A stretch of 64,000 nucleotides of DNA from Paenibacillus aceris (GTDB lineage: Bacteria; Bacillota; Bacilli; Paenibacillales; NBRC-103111). The DNA lies in assembly GCF_017874035.1 (NCBI RefSeq), contig NZ_JAGGKV010000006.1, forward strand, positions 310,001 to 374,000, in the 5' to 3' direction. The notes under the pieces are model-generated. The model was not told the DNA's origin. It worked only from the letters and a program-made list of their open reading frames with translations, and did no database searches. The first letter of the stretch is position 1. Every line of letters begins with the position of its first letter. Shown here piece by piece: positions 61,064 through 64,000 of the stretch. The translations under genes and the position numbers were made by a program.

Positions 61064-62425
61064 ATGAGCAACCTTAAGCAGCGACAGCTGCACTTGGGCG
61101 CATTTCTATTTCAAGTGGGTCATCACGTAGCGTCTTGGCGATATCCGGATACGGATGCGCAAGGGATTTTGCAGCATGCTTTTTATGAGCATTTTGCAAA
61201 GACGGCGGAACGCGGAAAGTTCGATATGATTTTCCTTGCTGACACACTCGCAATCGTAGACCGGTTTAAGACGAACATCAAACATACAGTAACGGTTCGG
61301 CCTGAGCCGATTACGCTGCTTTCCTACCTGGCAGGCGTTACGGAGCGTATCGGTTTGGCTGCTACCGTATCAACGACCTATCATGAGCCGTACAACTTAG
61401 CGCGTGAATTCTCCTGCTTGGATCATTTGAGCGGAGGACGCGCAGCGTGGAATGTCGTGACATCAGGCCGTGATGAAGAGGCTCATAATTTCAGTCAAGA
61501 GCGTCATCCTGCTCACGAGAAGCGTTATGAACGAGCACGTGAGTTCGTCGATGTCGCCACCTCCCTGTGGGATAGCTGGGAGGATGACGCCATCGTCGCC
61601 GACAAAGAAATAGGCATTTTCGCCGACCCTAGCAGAGTGCATGAACTCAATCACCGTGGCGAATTTTTCGCCGTAAGGGGGCCTCTCAATCTGCCGCGCT
61701 CACCGCAGGGCAGGCCCGTTGTCATTCAAGCGGGAGCTTCCGAAACAGGGAAGCAGCTCGCCGCACAAACCGCGGAGGTTGTCTTCACTGCTTGGCAAAC
61801 GCTGGAGGAAGCACAGCTCTTCTACCGCAGCGTCAAGGAGCTGGCTGTTACTTACGGCAGATCGCCGAATGACATCTTGATTATGCCAGGCATATTCCCG
61901 GTCATTGGCGCAACCGAAGAAGAAGCCCGTGAGAAGGAAGCTCTTCTCCAATCCCAAGTGCTGCCTGCCGTTGGATTATCCATGCTCTCAGCGTCGCTGA
62001 ATGTCGACTTGACCGGCTACCCTCTCGACGGCCCGCTGCCCGATCTTCCGGAGGTGCAGCAGGTGAATGGCGGCAAAAGCCGCTTTCAACTCGTCTCCGA
62101 TATGGCACGCCGGGAAGGCTTGACGATCCGCCAGCTCATGTACCGTGTGACGGGTGCCCGTGGTCACCGCACCATATATGGCACACCGGTACAAATTGCC
62201 GATCAGCTCGAAGAGTGGTTCAGAAGCGGCGCATGCGACGGCTTTAATATCATGCCGCCTTACTTGCCCGGCGGTCTGGAAGAATTCGTCGATCTTGTCA
62301 TACCTGAGCTGCAGCGCAGAGGTTTATTCAGAACCGAATACGAGGGCACAACCTTGCGCGATCACCTCGGACTGTCAAGACCTGCAAGCCGCTTTCAAAA
62401 AGCTGATTCTGCAAGTGGATACTGA
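61064..62425 (+). CDS. NtaA/SnaA/DszA-family FMN-dependent monooxygenase
   Basis: 453 residues, about the usual family length. Luciferase-like TIM barrel with the family opening LGAFLFQVGHHVASWRYP (HxxxWR), [17 protein letters not shown] near residue 45, HPYNLAREF-like [27 protein letters not shown] near 110-135, and DSWEDDA near 170. Members use reduced flavin from a partner reductase to oxidise sulfones, sulfonates or aminopolycarboxylates. GGAGG lies 9 bp before the ATG. Placement opposite ssuBC suggests an organosulfur substrate. No flavin reductase is in the window. Confidence 0.9.
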   Translation: MSNLKQRQLHLGAFLFQVGHHVASWRYPDTDAQGILQHAFYEHFAKTAERGKFDMIFLADTLAIVDRFKTNIKHTVTVRPEPITLLSYLAGVTERIGLAATVSTTYHEPYNLAREFSCLDHLSGGRAAWNVVTSGRDEEAHNFSQERHPAHEKRYERAREFVDVATSLWDSWEDDAIVADKEIGIFADPSRVHELNHRGEFFAVRGPLNLPRSPQGRPVVIQAGASETGKQLAAQTAEVVFTAWQTLEEAQLFYRSVKELAVTYGRSPNDILIMPGIFPVIGATEEEAREKEALLQSQVLPAVGLSMLSASLNVDLTGYPLDGPLPDLPEVQQVNGGKSRFQLVSDMARREGLTIRQLMYRVTGARGHRTIYGTPVQIADQLEEWFRSGACDGFNIMPPYLPGGLEEFVDLVIPELQRRGLFRTEYEGTTLRDHLGLSRPASRFQKADSASGY

Positions 62426-62454
62426 TGAGCACAGTGAATTGGGGGGAATGAGCA

Positions 62455-63981
62455 ATGGGAACGAACAATAAACAAAGACAGCTTCATTTGGGGGCTTTTA
62501 TTTTTGGCGTAGGCCATCATATTGCGGCTTGGCGCTATCCATTGACAGATACAAACGGGCTTTTGAAGCTTGATTTCTACAAACAATTCGCGCAGACGGC
62601 GGAACGCGGCAAATTCGATCTCGTTTTTATCGAAGACATCCCCGTGCTTCCTGAGCCGCTGAACAGAGCTGTTCAGTACACCTTGCCGGTTCGGGCAGAG
62701 CCGTTGACGCTGCTGTCAGCGCTGGCCTCCGTCACCAAGAAAATCGGGCTTGTCGGAACGGTGTCCACGACATACAGCGAGCCTTTTCACGTTGCACGTA
62801 AATTCGCTTCGCTCGATCATTTAAGCGGGGGCCGGGCAGGCTGGAACGCTGTTACGACCAGCATGGAAGGCACGGCCAAAAATTTCGGTCGCGACCATCA
62901 CTTGGATCATACCCTCCGCTATGAACGGGCGAAGGAATTCGTTGATGTCGTTACCGCTCTTTGGGACAGCTGGGAAGATGACGCACTCCTCATAGATAAA
63001 GCATCCGGCCAGTTTGCAGATCCTGGTAAAGTCCATGCCATCAATCACCAAGGCGAACATTTCTCCGTTCGCGGCCCGCTGAACGTTCACCGCTCCGTAC
63101 AGGGTCGTCCCGTTGTTGTGCAGGCCGGCTCTTCTACGACAGGGCAAGCTTTTGCCGCTCAGACAGCAGAAGTTGTTTTCACTGCATGGCAAACGCTCGA
63201 AGAAGCGCAAAGCTTCTATGCGTCCCTCAAAGGTCAGCTCCCTGCTTACGGGCGATCGCCGGATGAGTTGAAAATACTTCCGGGTGTTCTCCCCTTCATT
63301 GGCGAAACAGAGGAAGAGGCGAAACGGAAAGAAGCCGAGTTCCAAGATCTCGTCCTCCCTGCCGTCGGACTGGGGATGGTGCAGAATATCCTGAGAGTCG
63401 ATCTTTCCGGCTATCCGCTGGATGGACCGCTGCCTGATTTACCGGATGCTACCGATATTAATGGCGGTAAAAGCCGATACCAGCTTCTGCTGGATATGGC
63501 GCGCAGAGAAAAACTCACCATTCGCCAGTTGATCCACCGGGTAACCGGCGCCCGAGGACATCGCACGATCGCTGGAACGCCTGTCCAAATTGCCGATCAA
63601 TTGGAGGAGTGGTTCGTGAATGAAGCCTGCGACGGCTTCAACATTATGCCTCCCTACTTGCCCGGCGGGCTGGATGAATTCGTTGATCTCGTCATCCCTG
63701 AGCTTAGGCGCCGCGGCTTATTCCGCTCTGAGTATACGGGTCGGACTTTGCGCGATCACCTCGGCTTAGCTAAACCCGTGAATCGCTTTGCTAAGCCCAC
63801 AGCGTCACCGTCAGCGTCACCGTCAGCGTCAGCGTCAGCGTCAGCGTCAGCGTCAGCGTCAGCGTCAGCGTCACCGTCAGCGTCACCGTCAGCGTCAGCG
63901 TCAGCGTCACCGTCACCGTCTGCGTCTGCATCAACACCTGTATTAACGCCAACCCAAGCGTCAGCACAAGCAGCTCATTAA
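62455..63981 (+). CDS. NtaA/SnaA/DszA-family monooxygenase with Ser-Ala/Pro repeat tail
   Basis: 508 residues. The first about 446 residues parallel the preceding enzyme block by block ([66 protein letters not shown]). The remainder is an added tail of about 60 residues, most of it Ser-Ala and Ser-Pro dipeptides from a hexanucleotide repeat (63802-63933). The paralogue ends without such a tail. GGGGGG lies 6-10 bp before the ATG, 29 bp after the first enzyme. A tandem duplication followed by divergence is likely. The tail probably does not affect the catalytic core. The gene ends 19 bp before the window edge. Confidence 0.88.
   Translation: MGTNNKQRQLHLGAFIFGVGHHIAAWRYPLTDTNGLLKLDFYKQFAQTAERGKFDLVFIEDIPVLPEPLNRAVQYTLPVRAEPLTLLSALASVTKKIGLVGTVSTTYSEPFHVARKFASLDHLSGGRAGWNAVTTSMEGTAKNFGRDHHLDHTLRYERAKEFVDVVTALWDSWEDDALLIDKASGQFADPGKVHAINHQGEHFSVRGPLNVHRSVQGRPVVVQAGSSTTGQAFAAQTAEVVFTAWQTLEEAQSFYASLKGQLPAYGRSPDELKILPGVLPFIGETEEEAKRKEAEFQDLVLPAVGLGMVQNILRVDLSGYPLDGPLPDLPDATDINGGKSRYQLLLDMARREKLTIRQLIHRVTGARGHRTIAGTPVQIADQLEEWFVNEACDGFNIMPPYLPGGLDEFVDLVIPELRRRGLFRSEYTGRTLRDHLGLAKPVNRFAKPTASPSASPSASASASASASASASASPSASPSASASASPSPSASASTPVLTPTQASAQAAH
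63802..63933 (+). repeat. Hexanucleotide repeat (GCGTCA/CCGTCA)n, about 22 units
   Basis: Twenty-two in-frame six-base units, mostly GCGTCA with some CCGTCA and three variants at the 3' end, encode (Ala/Pro-Ser)n in the C-terminal tail of the second monooxygenase. The unit length is a multiple of three, so copy-number changes alter tail length without breaking the frame. Confidence 0.9.
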
Positions 63982-64000
63982 TCATTTGCTTCAATTAGGA

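Noticed and set aside
63802..63933. CRISPR array at the repeat in the last gene
   Set aside because: Units are contiguous hexamers inside a reading frame, without spacers.
63791..63994. Minus-strand frame through the hexanucleotide repeat (Val-Thr/Leu-Thr repeats)
   Set aside because: It is the reverse reading of the repeat; a repeat with no stop codons is open in several frames by composition alone.

Overview
The window reads as a chromosomal segment of a Paenibacillus-like member of the Firmicutes. The basis is the style of the gene content: strong GGAGG-type ribosome binding sites, TTG and GTG starts, large membrane-bound AraC regulators beside LplABC-type sugar transporters, a B. subtilis-like OhrR, YhaM, a MoxR/VWA cluster and long intergenic dispersed repeats. 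No rRNA, tRNA, CRISPR array, prophage or insertion sequence was recognised. The genus is an inference; no 16S sequence is present.

Layout. 1-2.7 kb: start of the suf iron-sulfur operon (sufC, sufD cut by the window edge), a DUF1802 gene, a small membrane protein and a Dps ferritin. 2.8-5.1 kb: mtnK-mtnA methionine salvage. 5.2-13.3 kb: an AraC regulator with a Gfo/Idh oxidoreductase, a VanY-like lipoprotein, metY, a polar amino-acid ABC transporter, DUF1805 and a YbaK-type deacylase. 13.4-18.5 kb: hypothetical genes, a PAS-GGDEF-EAL protein, an AEC transporter and ohrR. 18.7-24.5 kb: a membrane AraC regulator converging on an LplABC-like sugar transporter.

24.6-28 kb is the most novel stretch. 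A 307-residue protein with two DDxxD motifs (class I isoprenoid-synthase fold) is followed by an 81-residue peptide whose N-terminal part looks like a nitrile-hydratase-like (NHLP) RiPP leader and whose last residue is Trp. Next, convergent, is a membrane histidine kinase. The logic resembles ComQ/ComX/ComP prenylated-pheromone signalling, but with an unrelated leader type. This functional reading is inference.

28.3-37.1 kb: yhaM, then a tightly packed five-gene cluster (SWIM, HEAT, MoxR AAA, DUF5682, VWA). 37.3-45.2 kb: a repeat-filled gap, then an RNA-repair operon (nucleotidyltransferase, RtcB ligase, AAA ATPase, KptA, TatD) divergent from a pair of WYL regulators. A 29-codon ORF and a terminator-like hairpin lie in its leader. 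45.2-47.1 kb: two aldo/keto reductases. 47.6-58.8 kb: a glycan-utilisation locus (two GH95-type glycosidases, lipoprotein binding protein, two permeases, membrane AraC regulator). 59-64 kb: ssuC-ssuB divergent from two NtaA/SnaA/DszA-type flavin monooxygenases, apparently a sulfur-scavenging module. Both sides have terminator-bearing leaders, and the second monooxygenase carries a hexanucleotide-repeat tail.

All family assignments come from reading motifs and remembered family patterns; no database search was run.
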